A stretch of DNA of 64,000 nt from Pinirhizobacter soli (GCF_015905305.1 NZ_JADZLQ010000001.1:558001-622000), one strand, 5' to 3'; shown: positions 44,897 through 57,654, counted from the stretch's first letter. Notes: a model not told the origin generated them from the letters alone. Made by a program: numbers and translations.

Positions 44897-47164
44897 TTAG
44901 GCTTCCGCCGGCACCGGCTCCGCTGCCTCGGTGGCGACGGTAAGCTCGCCATCGACGACGTCCAGGCTCACCTTGCCGCCATCGGCAAGCTTGCCGAAAA
45001 GCAGTTCATCGGCCAGCTTCCGCTTCACCTTGTCCTGGATCACGCGGGCCATCGGGCGGGCACCCATCTGCGGGTCGAAGCCGTTCTCCGCCAGCCAGCG
45101 GCGGGCATCGGAGGAGACGTCGACACTGACGCGCTTCTCGCCCAGCTGGGCTTCCAGCTCGATCAGGAACTTGTCCACCACGCGCAGGATGTGCTCGAAA
45201 TCCAGCGGATTGAACTGGATCACCGCGTCCAGGCGGTTGCGGAATTCCGGCGTGAACAGCCGGCGGATCGTTTCCATGGCATCGAGCGAGTGGTTCTGCT
45301 TGACGAAGCCGATCCCGCGACGCGCCGCCTGCTGGGCGCCGGCGTTGGTGGTCATCACCACGATCACGTTCTTGAAGTTCGCTTCGCGGCCGTTGGTGTC
45401 GGTAAGGACGCCACGATCCATGACCTGCAACAGGATGTTGTACACATCCGGATGGGCTTTCTCGATTTCGTCCAGCAGCAGCACGCAGTGCGGATGCTTG
45501 GTGATCTGCTCGGTGAGCAGGCCACCCTGGTCGAAGCCGACATAGCCCGGGGGCGCGCCCACCAGGCGCGATACCGAATGGGCTTCCATGTATTCGGACA
45601 TGTCGAAGCGGACCATCTCGATGCCCAGCTGCATGGCAAGCTGGCGGGTAACTTCGGTCTTGCCTACGCCCGTGGGGCCGGCCAGCAGGAAGCTGCCGAT
45701 CGGCTTGGCCGGGTCGCCCAGGCCCGAGCGCGCCATCTTGATCGACGAGGCCAGGGCCTCGATCGCCGCATCCTGGCCGAACACCACCATCTTGAGGTTG
45801 CGTTCGAGGTTGCGCAGCACGTCGCGGTCGGATGCCGAGACCTGCTTGGCCGGGATCCGCGCCATCTTGGCCACGATGTATTCGATTTCCGACACGCCGA
45901 TCTGCGTTACCCGCTCGCCTTCAGGCAAGAGGCGCTGACGGGCGCCGGCCTCATCGATGACATCGATGGCCTTGTCCGGCAGCAGGCGGTCGGGGATGTG
46001 CTTGACAGCCAGGTCCACCGCGGCCTTGAGCGCATCGGCGCTGTATTCCACGCCGTGATGCTCCTCGAAACGACTCTTAAGGCCCTTCAGGATCTCGATG
46101 CTCTCGGCCACCGTGGGCTCGACCACGTCGATTTTCTGGAAGCGACGGGCCAGGGCACGGTCTTTCTCGAAGACACCGCGAAATTCCTGGAAGGTGGTCG
46201 AGCCGATGCAGCGAAGCTCGCCTGCGGCCAGCATCGGCTTGATCAGGTTCGAGGCATCCATGGTGCCACCCGAGGCGGAACCTGCACCGATGATGGTGTG
46301 GATCTCGTCGATGAACAGGATGGAATTGGGCTGCTTCTTGAGCTGCGCAATCACCGCCTTCAGGCGCTTTTCGAAGTCGCCGCGGTACTTGGTGCCGGCA
46401 ACCAGGGCGCCCAAGTCCAAAGCCCAGATGGTGCAGTCTTCCAGCACCTCGGGCACGTCGCCTTCGACGATGCGCTTGGCCAGGCCCTCGGCCAGGGCCG
46501 TCTTGCCCACGCCCGCCTCGCCCACGTAAAGCGGGTTGTTCTTGCGGCGGCGGCAAAGCACCTGGATGGTGCGCTCGACTTCATCCTTGCGCCCAATCAG
46601 GGGATCGATCTTGCCCTGCATGGCCAGTTCATTGAGGTTGGAGGCATATTCGGCCAGCGGGTTGGACTTGCCCTCCCCGCCTTCCTCGCCTTCGCGCTCG
46701 CTCGCGGCCGGGGCCACGGCGGGGTCGTCGCCGATCTTGGCGATGCCATGGGAAATGTAGTTGACCACGTCCAGGCGGGTGATTTCCTGCTGGTGCAGGA
46801 AATACACGGCGTGGGAGTCTTTTTCGCCGAAGATGGCGACCAGCACGTTGGCGCCGGTCACTTCCTTCCGTCCGGAAGACTGCACGTGGTACACCGCGCG
46901 CTGCAGCACGCGCTGGAAGCCCAAGGTGGGCTGCGTGTCGCGCTCGTCGCCGGGTGCGAGTACCGGAACCGTCTCGGCGATGATGCGCTGCAGGTCCGCG
47001 ACCAGGCGCGGAAGATCCACGCCACAAGCTCGCAACGCGGCCAGCGCGGAGGAATTCTCTGACAGGGCAAGCAACAGGTGCTCGACCGTCATGAACTCGT
47101 GGCGCTGCTCACGGGCTTGCTTGTAGCAATGGCCAATGGTGACTTCGAGATCCTTGCTGAACAT
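44897..47164 (-). CDS. clpA: ATP-dependent Clp protease ATP-binding subunit ClpA
   Basis: Unfoldase of the ClpAP protease. The 755-residue protein has the ClpN repeat domain (MFSKDLEVTIGHCYKQAREQ), AAA module 1 with Walker A GEAGVGKTALAEG, and AAA module 2 with GPTGVGKTEVTRQL. Between them lies no long coiled-coil middle domain, distinguishing ClpA from ClpB. The ClpP-docking tripeptide IGF is visible in ARRGIGFVKQ. It starts 72 bp after clpS, its adaptor, in the same direction. Confidence 0.97.
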   Translation of the reverse strand: MFSKDLEVTIGHCYKQAREQRHEFMTVEHLLLALSENSSALAALRACGVDLPRLVADLQRIIAETVPVLAPGDERDTQPTLGFQRVLQRAVYHVQSSGRKEVTGANVLVAIFGEKDSHAVYFLHQQEITRLDVVNYISHGIAKIGDDPAVAPAASEREGEEGGEGKSNPLAEYASNLNELAMQGKIDPLIGRKDEVERTIQVLCRRRKNNPLYVGEAGVGKTALAEGLAKRIVEGDVPEVLEDCTIWALDLGALVAGTKYRGDFEKRLKAVIAQLKKQPNSILFIDEIHTIIGAGSASGGTMDASNLIKPMLAAGELRCIGSTTFQEFRGVFEKDRALARRFQKIDVVEPTVAESIEILKGLKSRFEEHHGVEYSADALKAAVDLAVKHIPDRLLPDKAIDVIDEAGARQRLLPEGERVTQIGVSEIEYIVAKMARIPAKQVSASDRDVLRNLERNLKMVVFGQDAAIEALASSIKMARSGLGDPAKPIGSFLLAGPTGVGKTEVTRQLAMQLGIEMVRFDMSEYMEAHSVSRLVGAPPGYVGFDQGGLLTEQITKHPHCVLLLDEIEKAHPDVYNILLQVMDRGVLTDTNGREANFKNVIVVMTTNAGAQQAARRGIGFVKQNHSLDAMETIRRLFTPEFRNRLDAVIQFNPLDFEHILRVVDKFLIELEAQLGEKRVSVDVSSDARRWLAENGFDPQMGARPMARVIQDKVKRKLADELLFGKLADGGKVSLDVVDGELTVATEAAEPVPAEA

Positions 47165-47236
47165 ACGGAACGTCTCCGCTGATGTCTTGGGCGGCCATGC
47201 AAAAGGGATGCCGCATGCCCGGTAGATGGGGCTCCC

Positions 47237-47563
47237 TTACAACTTTTCCATAGTGCACAACAGAGGATGCTGGTTACTGCGCGAGTACTCGTTCACCTGC
47301 GTCACCTTCGTTTCGGCCACTTCGCGGGTAAATACCCCGCAAACGCCCTTCCCCCGGGTGTGGACGTGGAGCATCACCTGCACGGCGCGCTCCTGGTCCA
47401 TGCCGAAGAAGGACCGCAGCACCTCGATGACGAAATCCATCGGGGTGAAATCGTCATTCATCAACAACACCTGGAACAACGGCGGTCGGGCTACTTCCGG
47501 CCGCGCGGTATCGAGCGCAAGGCCGTGTTCCTGGCTGTGTTCTTGTTCGTTTTCGGTCGGCAT
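47237..47563 (-). CDS. clpS: ClpAP adaptor ClpS (N-recognin)
   Basis: Hands N-end-rule substrates to ClpA. The 108-residue protein has the conserved core [40 protein letters not shown] and [20 protein letters not shown]. The start [10 protein letters not shown] at 47563 is the family-like one, because the longer in-frame sequence is the antisense of nudJ. It is divergent from nudJ. Confidence 0.96.
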   Translation of the reverse strand: MPTENEQEHSQEHGLALDTARPEVARPPLFQVLLMNDDFTPMDFVIEVLRSFFGMDQERAVQVMLHVHTRGKGVCGVFTREVAETKVTQVNEYSRSNQHPLLCTMEKL

Positions 47564-47674
47564 GGGCACGTGGGTCAGCTTTGGTCCAAGTATATGCCGC
47601 AAGCGCTGGTGCGCGCCGCGTGAATGGGTCAGGTGATGGCACAATAGGCGTTTTTCCAGTGGCCTGAACTTCCA

Positions 47675-48157
47675 ATGATGCCTTCCCCGCCCGGCAACGA
47701 CGTCTGGCGTCCACATGTGACAGTCGCCACCATCGTCCATGACGGTGAGCGTTTCCTCATGGTCGAGGAACGGGTAAACGGCAAAATTGCCTACAACCAG
47801 CCCGCTGGCCACCTGGACGAGGGTGAATGCCTGACTGCTGCCGCCCGCCGGGAAACGGTCGAGGAAACCGGCTGGACGGTTGAGGTGGAGCATCTGGTGG
47901 CCATCGACCAGTGGCGCAGCCATGAGCATGGCGACCAAGTGTTGCGGTTTACCTTCGCCGCGCGCGCCCTGGGACACGACGATCGCCCGCTCGACGCCGG
48001 CATCGAGCGCGCGCTGTGGCTAACGCGCGCCCAGATCGGCGCCCTGGGCGCGCAACTGCGCAGCCCGCTGGTGGAATCGAGCATCGACAAGTGGCTCTCA
48101 GGCTCCCGCCTGCCGCTTTCGATCATCGGCAACCTGCTACCCGGGCAGCCGGGATGA
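47675..48157 (+). CDS. nudJ: Nudix hydrolase, NudJ type
   Basis: A 160-residue phosphohydrolase. The Nudix box G-x5-E-x7-R-E-x2-E-E-x-G lies at about residues 45-67: GHLDEGE, then [11 protein letters not shown]. coli NudJ hydrolyses thiamin pyrophosphate and nucleoside di- and triphosphates. The order nudJ-mnmA-hflD is the same as in E. coli, which supports the symbol. The stop overlaps the mnmA start (ATGA). Confidence 0.9.
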   Translation: MMPSPPGNDVWRPHVTVATIVHDGERFLMVEERVNGKIAYNQPAGHLDEGECLTAAARRETVEETGWTVEVEHLVAIDQWRSHEHGDQVLRFTFAARALGHDDRPLDAGIERALWLTRAQIGALGAQLRSPLVESSIDKWLSGSRLPLSIIGNLLPGQPG

Positions 48158-49275
48158 AAGTGATCCTGGGCATTTCCGGCGGCGTGGACTCTTCCGTGGC
48201 GGCCCTCCTGCTGCAACAGGCGGGGCACCAGGTCGAAGGCATGTTCATGCAGAACTGGGAAGAAGACGACCGCCAGGGTCCATGTACGACCGACCAGGAC
48301 CGGAAAGACGCCGTCGCCGTCTGCGGCCGGCTGGGCCTGCCTTTCCATGCGCGGAACTTCGCCGCCGAATACTGGGACGGCGTGTTCGAGCATTTCCTGG
48401 CCGAATACCGGGCCGGGCGCACGCCCAATCCGGATGTGCTGTGCAACCGCGAGATCAAGTTCCGCACCTTCCTGGACCACGCCCGCGCCCTGGGAGGCGA
48501 AAAGATAGCCACCGGCCACTACGCCCGCGTTGATTTCCACGACGGGCGCTACCGCCTGCTGCGCGCCGTGGACCGCGCGAAGGACCAGACCTACTTCCTG
48601 CATGCGCTGGGCCAGGAGCAACTGGCCGCCACCCTGTTCCCGGTGGGCGAGATCGAAAAGCCCCGCGTCCGCGATCTGGCGCGCGAGGCCGGCCTTGGTA
48701 CCGCGGCGAAGAAGGACTCCACCGGCATCTGCTTCATCGGCGAGCGCGATTTCCGCAGCTTCCTGGCCCAGTACATCCCGGCAAGGCCTGGTCGCATGGT
48801 CACGCCTGACGGAATCGACGTGGGCGAGCACCAGGGCGCGATGTATTACACGCTGGGCCAGCGCAATGGCCTGGGGATCGGCGGCCGGCGCGAGTCCGGC
48901 GGCGAGCCGTGGTACGTGGTGGGCAAGGACGTGGCCGAAAACACGCTGATCGTGGCCCAGGGCGGCAGCAACCGCTACCTGGCATCGCATCGCCTGGAAG
49001 CCAGCGGCGCCACCTGGGTGGCGGGCGTGGCCCCGGCAGAAGCATTCGCCTGCACCGCCAAGACCCGCTATCGCCAGGACGACCAGGCCTGCACCGTCCG
49101 CGCATCGGGCAACCATCTGTTCGTCCAGTTTGACCAGGCACAGCGCGCCGTTACCCCGGGCCAATCGGTGGTCTTCTACGATGGTGAAGCCTGCCTTGGC
49201 GGCGCCGTGATCGAAGCGACCGACGCCGCCTACGGCGGCCTGGCCACCCCTACGCAAGCTAAGGTTTCCGCATGA
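48154..49275 (+). CDS. mnmA: tRNA 2-thiouridine(34) synthase MnmA
   Basis: Thiolates U34 of Lys, Glu and Gln tRNAs. The 373-residue protein has a PP-loop [14 protein letters not shown], and the two catalytic cysteines in [14 protein letters not shown] and [25 protein letters not shown] and [10 protein letters not shown] are also conserved. The ATG at 48154 overlaps nudJ by 4 nt, and its own stop overlaps hflD, so the three genes are translationally linked. Confidence 0.97.
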   Translation: MKVILGISGGVDSSVAALLLQQAGHQVEGMFMQNWEEDDRQGPCTTDQDRKDAVAVCGRLGLPFHARNFAAEYWDGVFEHFLAEYRAGRTPNPDVLCNREIKFRTFLDHARALGGEKIATGHYARVDFHDGRYRLLRAVDRAKDQTYFLHALGQEQLAATLFPVGEIEKPRVRDLAREAGLGTAAKKDSTGICFIGERDFRSFLAQYIPARPGRMVTPDGIDVGEHQGAMYYTLGQRNGLGIGGRRESGGEPWYVVGKDVAENTLIVAQGGSNRYLASHRLEASGATWVAGVAPAEAFACTAKTRYRQDDQACTVRASGNHLFVQFDQAQRAVTPGQSVVFYDGEACLGGAVIEATDAAYGGLATPTQAKVSA

Positions 49276-49901
49276 ACGAAGAACGCGTCCTGGCGCTGGC
49301 CGGCCTGTTCCAGGCCACCGCGCTGGTACAGCAACTGGCCACCGAAGGCCGGGCCGACGATGCCGCCATGGAGGCAAGCCTTGGCAGCGTGTTCCACCTG
49401 GATGCAGATACCGTGGAGGCGATCTTCGGCGGCGTCAGCGGCGTGCGGCTGGGCCTGCGCACGCTGGTGAGCCAGCTTGAAGACGCCAGCGCCCGCGATA
49501 TCGCCGTGATGCGCACCACGATCACCGTGTTGCGCCTGGAACGCACGCTTTCGCGCAAGCCGGAACTACTTGCGCGCCTGCAGGAAGGCATCGTCGCCGC
49601 GCGCCGACAGGTGGAGCACTTCGGCATGGCCCATCCGAACGTGGCAGCCCGCCTGGCCGAGCTCTATGCCAGCACCCTGTCTACGCTCAAGCCTCGCGTG
49701 ATGGTGACGGGCATGCCTTCGCATCTGCAGCAGAAGGCGGTGGTCGACCGCGTCCGCGCCGCCCTGCTGGCAGCCGTGCGCGCGGCGGTGTTGTGGCACC
49801 AGCTCGGCGGCCGCCAATGGCACCTGGTGCTATACCGGCGCCGCGCCAGCATGATCGCCCGCGGGATGCTCACCGGCGCCACCCTCGACAACGGGGGTTA
49901 A
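49272..49901 (+). CDS. hflD: HflD homologue (high-frequency lysogenization protein)
   Basis: A 209-residue helical protein, [20 protein letters not shown] at the N-terminus, typical of HflD, a peripheral membrane protein that binds lambda CII in E. coli and whose cellular role is unclear. Also conserved are [19 protein letters not shown] and [20 protein letters not shown]. The gene overlaps mnmA by 4 nt. Its last 72 nt overlap, on the opposite strand, the 3' end of the LysR gene. purB, the usual next gene, is not present here. Confidence 0.93.
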   Translation: MNEERVLALAGLFQATALVQQLATEGRADDAAMEASLGSVFHLDADTVEAIFGGVSGVRLGLRTLVSQLEDASARDIAVMRTTITVLRLERTLSRKPELLARLQEGIVAARRQVEHFGMAHPNVAARLAELYASTLSTLKPRVMVTGMPSHLQQKAVVDRVRAALLAAVRAAVLWHQLGGRQWHLVLYRRRASMIARGMLTGATLDNGG

Positions 49902-50783
49902 CCCTGGCATCCGCCCGGCCAGATTAACCAGCAGGTCGCCCAGTCCAGCCAGGTCCTCGCCCCAGGCCGTGGCACTGCGCCAGTACAGCGCCACCTCGCG
50001 CCCTGGCGCCTGCCCTTCCACGCTTACCAGCGAAACGTTGGGAATCGACGCCAGGCGATCGTGGGCCAGCACCGGCACCAGCGTGTAGCCGCCGCGCACG
50101 GCCACCAGGGTCGCCAGGCTTTCCAGGCTTACGTCCTGGATGCGTTCGCCGCCCTGGGCACCGGCATGGCTCTCGGCCATCAGCGTGGCCTGGGCCGGGT
50201 CCAGCGACGCCAGCGATACGCTCGTGTTACCTGCCGCCGGATGATCGGCATGCATCAGCAGTTCGTAGGGCTCGAAGAACAGCGTTCGCTGCGATAGGCC
50301 CGGCACGGTGGTTCCCGGCGGCGCCAGCACCGCATCGAGTTCGCCCTCGGCCAGGCGCCGTAGCAAGCCCTTGGGCTTGCCTTCGCTGATGGTGAGCCTG
50401 GTTTCGCCAAAGCGCTGCGGGAACGGCTCGATCAACTGGGGCAGCAGGTAAGGGCCCAGGGTAGCCGGCACGCCCAGCCGCAACTCGCCGCCAAAAGCGA
50501 TGCTCCCGGCCAGCGCCCCGGCCTGCAACCGCTCGGCGCCGGCCAGCACGTCGTCGATCAGGGCAATCACCCGCGCACCGCCGCCAGCCAGGGCAACGCC
50601 GCGCCCGCCACGCTCGAACAAGGTGATGCCCAGGGCCTGTTCCACCTTCTGCACCTGGTGGGAAAGGCCCGAGGCGCTGATGTTCATCAGCCGCGCGGCC
50701 GAGATGAAGCTTCCTTCACGCGCCACCGCCTGCACCAGCGCCAGGTCGCGCAGCGATACCGCAGAAAGTGCCGTCGAAATCAT
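49830..50783 (-). CDS. LysR-family regulator, OxyR-like but without cysteines
   Basis: A 317-residue LTTR: N-terminal winged helix (LRDLALVQAVAREGSFISAA and ISASGLSHQVQKVEQALGI), and an effector domain resembling OxyR (GVPATLGPYLLPQLIEPFPQ, VSLESLATLVAVRGGYTLVP). In OxyR two cysteines form the peroxide-sensing disulfide. This protein has no cysteine at all, so it cannot sense by that route. I chose the start at 50783, and one at 50795 is equally possible, neither with a good ribosome site. It is divergent from acnA, with 224 bp between, so it could regulate acnA or itself. The C-terminal tail overlaps hflD antisense. Confidence 0.85.
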   Translation of the reverse strand: MISTALSAVSLRDLALVQAVAREGSFISAARLMNISASGLSHQVQKVEQALGITLFERGGRGVALAGGGARVIALIDDVLAGAERLQAGALAGSIAFGGELRLGVPATLGPYLLPQLIEPFPQRFGETRLTISEGKPKGLLRRLAEGELDAVLAPPGTTVPGLSQRTLFFEPYELLMHADHPAAGNTSVSLASLDPAQATLMAESHAGAQGGERIQDVSLESLATLVAVRGGYTLVPVLAHDRLASIPNVSLVSVEGQAPGREVALYWRSATAWGEDLAGLGDLLVNLAGRMPGLTPVVEGGAGEHPAGDHAGAAPV

Positions 50784-51007
50784 CGAACGCTGCATGCCAT
50801 CAAAACCGTTTGTGCCAGGAGACCCAGGGCCCCATCCTTCGCCGCGGAAAATCACGATCCTCTCAAGGCGGGCATCTTAGCCGCCCCAAGGCCAGGGTCG
50901 GCGGCGCCACCCTCACGTCCGGTCATGGTTTTGGGCGATAATTACCAACTTTGACGGGCCGTACGCCCAAGGCGTCTCCCCAGCCAGCATCAAGCCAGGA
51001 GCAAGCA

Positions 51008-53749
<2,742 letters not shown>

Positions 53750-53755
53750 GACCAA

Positions 53756-53780
53756 AAGCCCCGCGAAAGCGGGGCTTTTT
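53756..53780 (+). terminator. acnA terminator
   Basis: Stem AAGCCCCGC/GCGGGGCTT, GAAA tetraloop and TTTTT, 7 bp after the acnA stop. The convergent lipoprotein gene ends at 53787. Confidence 0.88.
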
Positions 53781-53786
53781 ATGGCG

Positions 53787-54218
53787 CTAACGCGACCACG
53801 TGGCCGAATAGCACAACCATCGCGAGCCTTCCCGGCGCCAGGCCGTTTCCACGTGGTAGATCCCGCCTTCATCAGGGATCAGGCCGGTGCTGCTGGTCAA
53901 GGTAACAGTGAACGTGGCCACCAGGCGCTCGCCACGCTTTTCCACGCCCACCGGTCCCATCGTCACGCCAAGATGGGCTCTCCGCAGGGCCGCCAGGCGA
54001 ACCATGCCTTCCAGTCGCCGGCGGTCGAGTTCGCCGCCGTTGCCGTCGAAATCATCGGTGAGCGAGGCCACGGTGTCGCCGGCCTTGCCCGCTTCCACGG
54101 CCGCCTTCGTGGCGCCGATGGCCTGGCGTACCTGTTCCTCGTCGGACCCGCGGTGGCAGGCGGCCGCCAGGGTCACCAGAACTCCGATGGCGAGCGTCTT
54201 CCAGAACCTGCCAGACAT
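53787..54218 (-). CDS. Predicted lipoprotein, function unknown
   Basis: A 143-residue protein with lipoprotein signal MSGRFWKTLAIGVLVTLAAA followed by Cys and HRGSDEEQ. The mature part starts with a helix (QVRQAIGATKAAVEAGKAGD), then a segment with TVASLTDDFDGNGGELDRRR, consistent with a small NTF2-like (SnoaL-type) alpha/beta fold, but I cannot assign a family. The ATG at 54218 has a GAGGGATT site. It is convergent with acnA and divergent from fadD. Confidence 0.75.
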   Translation of the reverse strand: MSGRFWKTLAIGVLVTLAAACHRGSDEEQVRQAIGATKAAVEAGKAGDTVASLTDDFDGNGGELDRRRLEGMVRLAALRRAHLGVTMGPVGVEKRGERLVATFTVTLTSSTGLIPDEGGIYHVETAWRREGSRWLCYSATWSR

Positions 54219-54333
54219 GAGGAATCCCTCGTTGCAGTGCGGCTTGCCGCTATACGCGGGCGTATGCTCCAATGCCTTGATACTACGACGGCAGCATGCC
54301 GCGAGCGCAACCCCATGGAGAGCTGGACCAAGC

Positions 54334-56019
54334 ATGAGTAACGACCGCCCGTGGCTGGACAACTATCCCCCCGGCGTGCCGGCCGACATCGACATCACGC
54401 AGTACCGCTCGATCGTCGACGTGCTCGAGGAATCCTTCGAGAAATACCGTGATCGCCCGGCGTTCACCAGCTTCGGTAAAACCGTCACCTATGGCGAGAT
54501 CGACGAACTGAGCAACCAGTTCGCGGGGTATCTCTCAGGCGAACTGAAGCTGGCCAAGGGCGATCGCATCGCGATCATGCTGCTCAATGTCATCCAGTAT
54601 CCGGTGGCGCTGTTCGCGGCGCTTCGCCTGGGCCTGGTGGTGGTCAACACCAACCCGCTGTACACCCCGCGCGAGCTCGAACACCAGTTGAAGGACTCAG
54701 GCGCCAAAGCGCTGATCGTGCTGGACAACTTCGCCGCCACCGCGCAGGAAGCGCTCAAGCACGTGCCAGTACCGCACGTGATCACCACCGGCATCGGCGA
54801 CCTGCTCGGCATCAAGGGCGCGGTGATCAACTTCGTGCTCAAGCACGTTAAGAAGATGGTGCCAGAGTTCCGTATCGACGGCGCCGTGCGCTTTGGCGAT
54901 GCGCTCTCCCGCGGCGGCCGCCACGAGACCACCTCGCCGGATGTCTCGCGCGAAGACATCGCCTTCCTGCAGTACACCGGCGGCACTACGGGCGTGGCCA
55001 AGGGCGCGATGCTCACCCACGGCAACATGGTGGCCAACATGCTGCAGGCCGGCGCCTGGTTCGGCAAGCAGATCCGGCCGGGTGAGGAAACCATCATCAC
55101 CGCGCTGCCGCTGTACCACATCTTCGCGCTGACCTGTAATTGCTTCATCTTCCTGCGCTTCGGCGGACGAAGCGTACTGATCACCAATCCGCGCGACATG
55201 CCTGGCTTCGTGAAAGAACTCTCCAAGGTGCGCTTCACCGCCATCACCGGCGTCAACACGCTGTTCAACGGGCTGGTGCACACCGAGGGCTTCGACAAGC
55301 TCAACTTCTCCTCCCTGCGCATGAGTTTCGGCGGCGGCATGGCCGTGCAGCGCGCGGTGGCCGAGAAGTGGCAAGCGATCACCGGCTGCCCGCTGATCGA
55401 GGGCTACGGCATGACCGAAAGCTCGCCGGTGGCCACCATCAATCCGATGATCGAGGGCGCCAGCTTCTCCGGTTCCATCGGCATGCCGGTGCCATCCACC
55501 GACATCAGCATCCAGGACGATGACGGCAAGCACCTGGCGATCGGCGAGATCGGCGAGATCTGCATCCATGGCCCGCAGGTGATGAAGGGCTACTGGAATC
55601 AGCCGGGCGAGACGGCCAAGGCCATCAGCAGCGATGGCTGGCTGCGCACCGGCGACATCGGCCGCATCGATGAAAAAGGCCTGGTGTATATCGTCGACCG
55701 CAAGAAGGACATGATCCTGGTTTCCGGCTTCAACGTTTACCCGAACGAGATCGAAGACATCGTGGTCCGCTGCCCGGGAGTTCTCGAATGCGCCGCCGTC
55801 GGCGTGCCCGACGAGCACTCCGGCGAGGTGGTCAAGCTCTTCGTGGTAAGGAAGGATCCCTCGCTCACCGAGGAAACCATCAAGGCCTGGTGCCGGGAAT
55901 ACCTCACCGGCTACAAGCGTCCGAAGCTGATCGAATTTCGCGACAGCCTGCCCAAGTCCAACGTGGGCAAGATCCTCCGCCGCGAATTGCGCGACGAAGA
56001 AAAGAAGAAAGCAGGCTGA
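54334..56019 (+). CDS. fadD: Long-chain fatty-acid-CoA ligase FadD (RpfB type)
   Basis: Activates fatty acids with ATP and CoA. The 561-residue protein has AMP-binding motif A (LQYTGGTTGVAKGAMLTHGN), the adenylation core GYGMTESSPVATINP, the hinge GWLRTGDIG, and the FACS motif DRKKDMILVSGFNVYPNEIE, plus the conserved Lys near the C-terminus (PKSNVGKILRRELR). In Xanthomonas the orthologous rpfB is linked to DSF signalling and fatty-acid turnover. Here rpfF and rpfC are not seen in the window. ATG 54334 starts MSNDRPWLDNYPPGVP. A hairpin at 56027-56053 without T-run follows. Confidence 0.95.
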   Translation: MSNDRPWLDNYPPGVPADIDITQYRSIVDVLEESFEKYRDRPAFTSFGKTVTYGEIDELSNQFAGYLSGELKLAKGDRIAIMLLNVIQYPVALFAALRLGLVVVNTNPLYTPRELEHQLKDSGAKALIVLDNFAATAQEALKHVPVPHVITTGIGDLLGIKGAVINFVLKHVKKMVPEFRIDGAVRFGDALSRGGRHETTSPDVSREDIAFLQYTGGTTGVAKGAMLTHGNMVANMLQAGAWFGKQIRPGEETIITALPLYHIFALTCNCFIFLRFGGRSVLITNPRDMPGFVKELSKVRFTAITGVNTLFNGLVHTEGFDKLNFSSLRMSFGGGMAVQRAVAEKWQAITGCPLIEGYGMTESSPVATINPMIEGASFSGSIGMPVPSTDISIQDDDGKHLAIGEIGEICIHGPQVMKGYWNQPGETAKAISSDGWLRTGDIGRIDEKGLVYIVDRKKDMILVSGFNVYPNEIEDIVVRCPGVLECAAVGVPDEHSGEVVKLFVVRKDPSLTEETIKAWCREYLTGYKRPKLIEFRDSLPKSNVGKILRRELRDEEKKKAG

Positions 56020-56060
56020 AGCCAAGCACCCGGATGCCATCGGCGTCCGGGTCAAGCAGG

Positions 56061-56477
56061 CTAGTCGTCCGACCAGGTCTCAAGCGTATCGGCGTAGCCG
56101 CCCAGGAGATTCCACAGCGGCTCCTGCTTGTCGTCGGGAATATGCGTGTAGGCCATGCCCACCTGCCGCGCCGACACGCGCGTGACCTGCGCTTCCATGT
56201 GGATGTGCAGGTCGCTGCCGAAGATCATGTCCAGCACCCATGTCTCGCCCACGTCGCCGCGCCAGCCCAGCGGCCGGCGAAGCAGCGCGCCGGTGGCGGA
56301 AATATCAACCAATTCCGTCGGGTGCGCTTCTGCGCCCCGGCTCATCAGCACGGCCGTCTCGACTTTCATGCGCGCGTGGCGCAGTCGAAGCTTGTCGCCG
56401 TTGTCGTCCTTGTTGCTCAATGCTGCTGTCTCCACGTCGGCTGCGTCTCCGTACGTAAGGCCAATCGGGTGTCCCAC
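56061..56477 (-). CDS. PilZ-domain protein
   Basis: A PilZ domain is visible from the residues RHARMKVETAVLM and the D-x-S-x-x-G motif DISATGALLRR. PilZ proteins bind cyclic di-GMP. The basic N-terminal motif here reads R-L-R-H-A-R, close to the canonical R-x-x-x-R. Start is uncertain: GTG at 56477, GTG at 56435 or TTG at about 56414. The last two have GGAG sites about 9 nt upstream, so the true protein may be 118-124 residues. The gene lies between fadD (convergent) and dinB, which ends 11 bp upstream of it. Confidence 0.8.
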   Translation of the reverse strand: MGHPIGLTYGDAADVETAALSNKDDNGDKLRLRHARMKVETAVLMSRGAEAHPTELVDISATGALLRRPLGWRGDVGETWVLDMIFGSDLHIHMEAQVTRVSARQVGMAYTHIPDDKQEPLWNLLGGYADTLETWSDD

Positions 56478-56487
56478 CGTACCTGCC

Positions 56488-57654
56488 CTATTCGCGTGTC
56501 TTCAACACGCCGGCACGTACCAGGCTCCCCGCTCCGAACTTCTCGTTGATCCGGTCCTGGATCCGATCGGCCTGCGGCGCACTGGCCGCCGGCTGGAACA
56601 GATCATTCTGCGCCCGTTCACCAAATCCGGAAAGTCCGACACCCAACAAGCGCAGCCGTGGACGCGGCTGCTGGGTCCACCACGCATGCAGCAAGCGGCG
56701 TGCCAACTGATGGATATCCTGTGTGGCATAGCCTGCCACCGGCAACTGGGCCTGGCGGGTGTAGGTGGTAAAGGGCGGCTCGCGCAATTTCACCGTCACC
56801 GTGCGTCCCTTCATCTGCCGGTCGCGGGCACGCCGGGCGACCTTCTCGCTCATCCGCAACAGCCATGCCTCAGCCATGGCGAGGTCGGCGATATCCACCT
56901 CGAAAGTGTTCTCCGCGCTGATGGATTGCTCGGCCACCTCGCGGTGTACAGGGCGCTCGTCCTCGCCCCTGGCGAGCGCCTGCAGGCCGGCGACCTGGCG
57001 CCCCAGGGCCCGCTGCAGCCTGGCCGGATCACACCGCACCAGTTCGCCGATGGTGAGGATGCCGATTCGGTGCAGGTTTTCCTCGGCGACCTTGCCCACC
57101 GTCCACAGGCGCCCGACCGGCAACGGATCGAGCGTGGCCCGAACCTCCTCGGGCCGGACACGCAAAAAACCGTCAGGTTTTGACAATTCACTGGCAAGCT
57201 TGGCCACCAGCTTGTTGGTCGCCATGCCCACCGAGGCATTAAGGCCCGTCCGTTCGCGGATGCGCAGCTTGATCTGCCGGCCGATGGCCTCGATGGACGC
57301 GAACAACCGCAGGCTGCCGGTCACGTCCAGGAAGGCCTCGTCCAGCGACAGTCCCTCGATGTCGTCGGTGAATTCGCCGAAAACCGCGAATACCTGGGCG
57401 GAAATCTCCGCGTAGCGATCGTGCCTGGGGAAAATGAATACCGCCTGGGGGCAAAGGCGCTGGGCCCGGGAGGTCGGCATCGCCGAGCGCACGCCGTACT
57501 TGCGCGCCTCGTAGTTGCAGGTGGACACCACCCCTCGCCCGCCCAAGCCACCCACGATCACCGGCTTTCCCGCAAGCGTGGGGTCGTCGAGCTCCTCCAC
57601 GGAGGCGTAGAAGGCGTCCATGTCCACGTGGATGATCGCGCGCTCGGTGGCCAT
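56488..57654 (-). CDS. dinB: DNA polymerase IV
   Basis: Error-prone Y-family translesion polymerase. The 388-residue protein has the palm motifs HVDMDAFYASVE (first metal Asp) and EGLSLDEAFLDVTGS (SLDE), and LNASVGMATNKLVAKLASEL. The C-terminal little-finger domain follows. It ends in a plain VRAGVLKTRE without an obvious beta-clamp motif. ATG at 57654 is chosen over 57672. No LexA-like operator was seen upstream. Confidence 0.96.
   Translation of the reverse strand: MATERAIIHVDMDAFYASVEELDDPTLAGKPVIVGGLGGRGVVSTCNYEARKYGVRSAMPTSRAQRLCPQAVFIFPRHDRYAEISAQVFAVFGEFTDDIEGLSLDEAFLDVTGSLRLFASIEAIGRQIKLRIRERTGLNASVGMATNKLVAKLASELSKPDGFLRVRPEEVRATLDPLPVGRLWTVGKVAEENLHRIGILTIGELVRCDPARLQRALGRQVAGLQALARGEDERPVHREVAEQSISAENTFEVDIADLAMAEAWLLRMSEKVARRARDRQMKGRTVTVKLREPPFTTYTRQAQLPVAGYATQDIHQLARRLLHAWWTQQPRPRLRLLGVGLSGFGERAQNDLFQPAASAPQADRIQDRINEKFGAGSLVRAGVLKTRE

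Noticed and set aside
44831-47062. 743-codon plus-strand frame across clpA
   Set aside because: Antisense of clpA, no motif. The minus-strand ClpA is certain.
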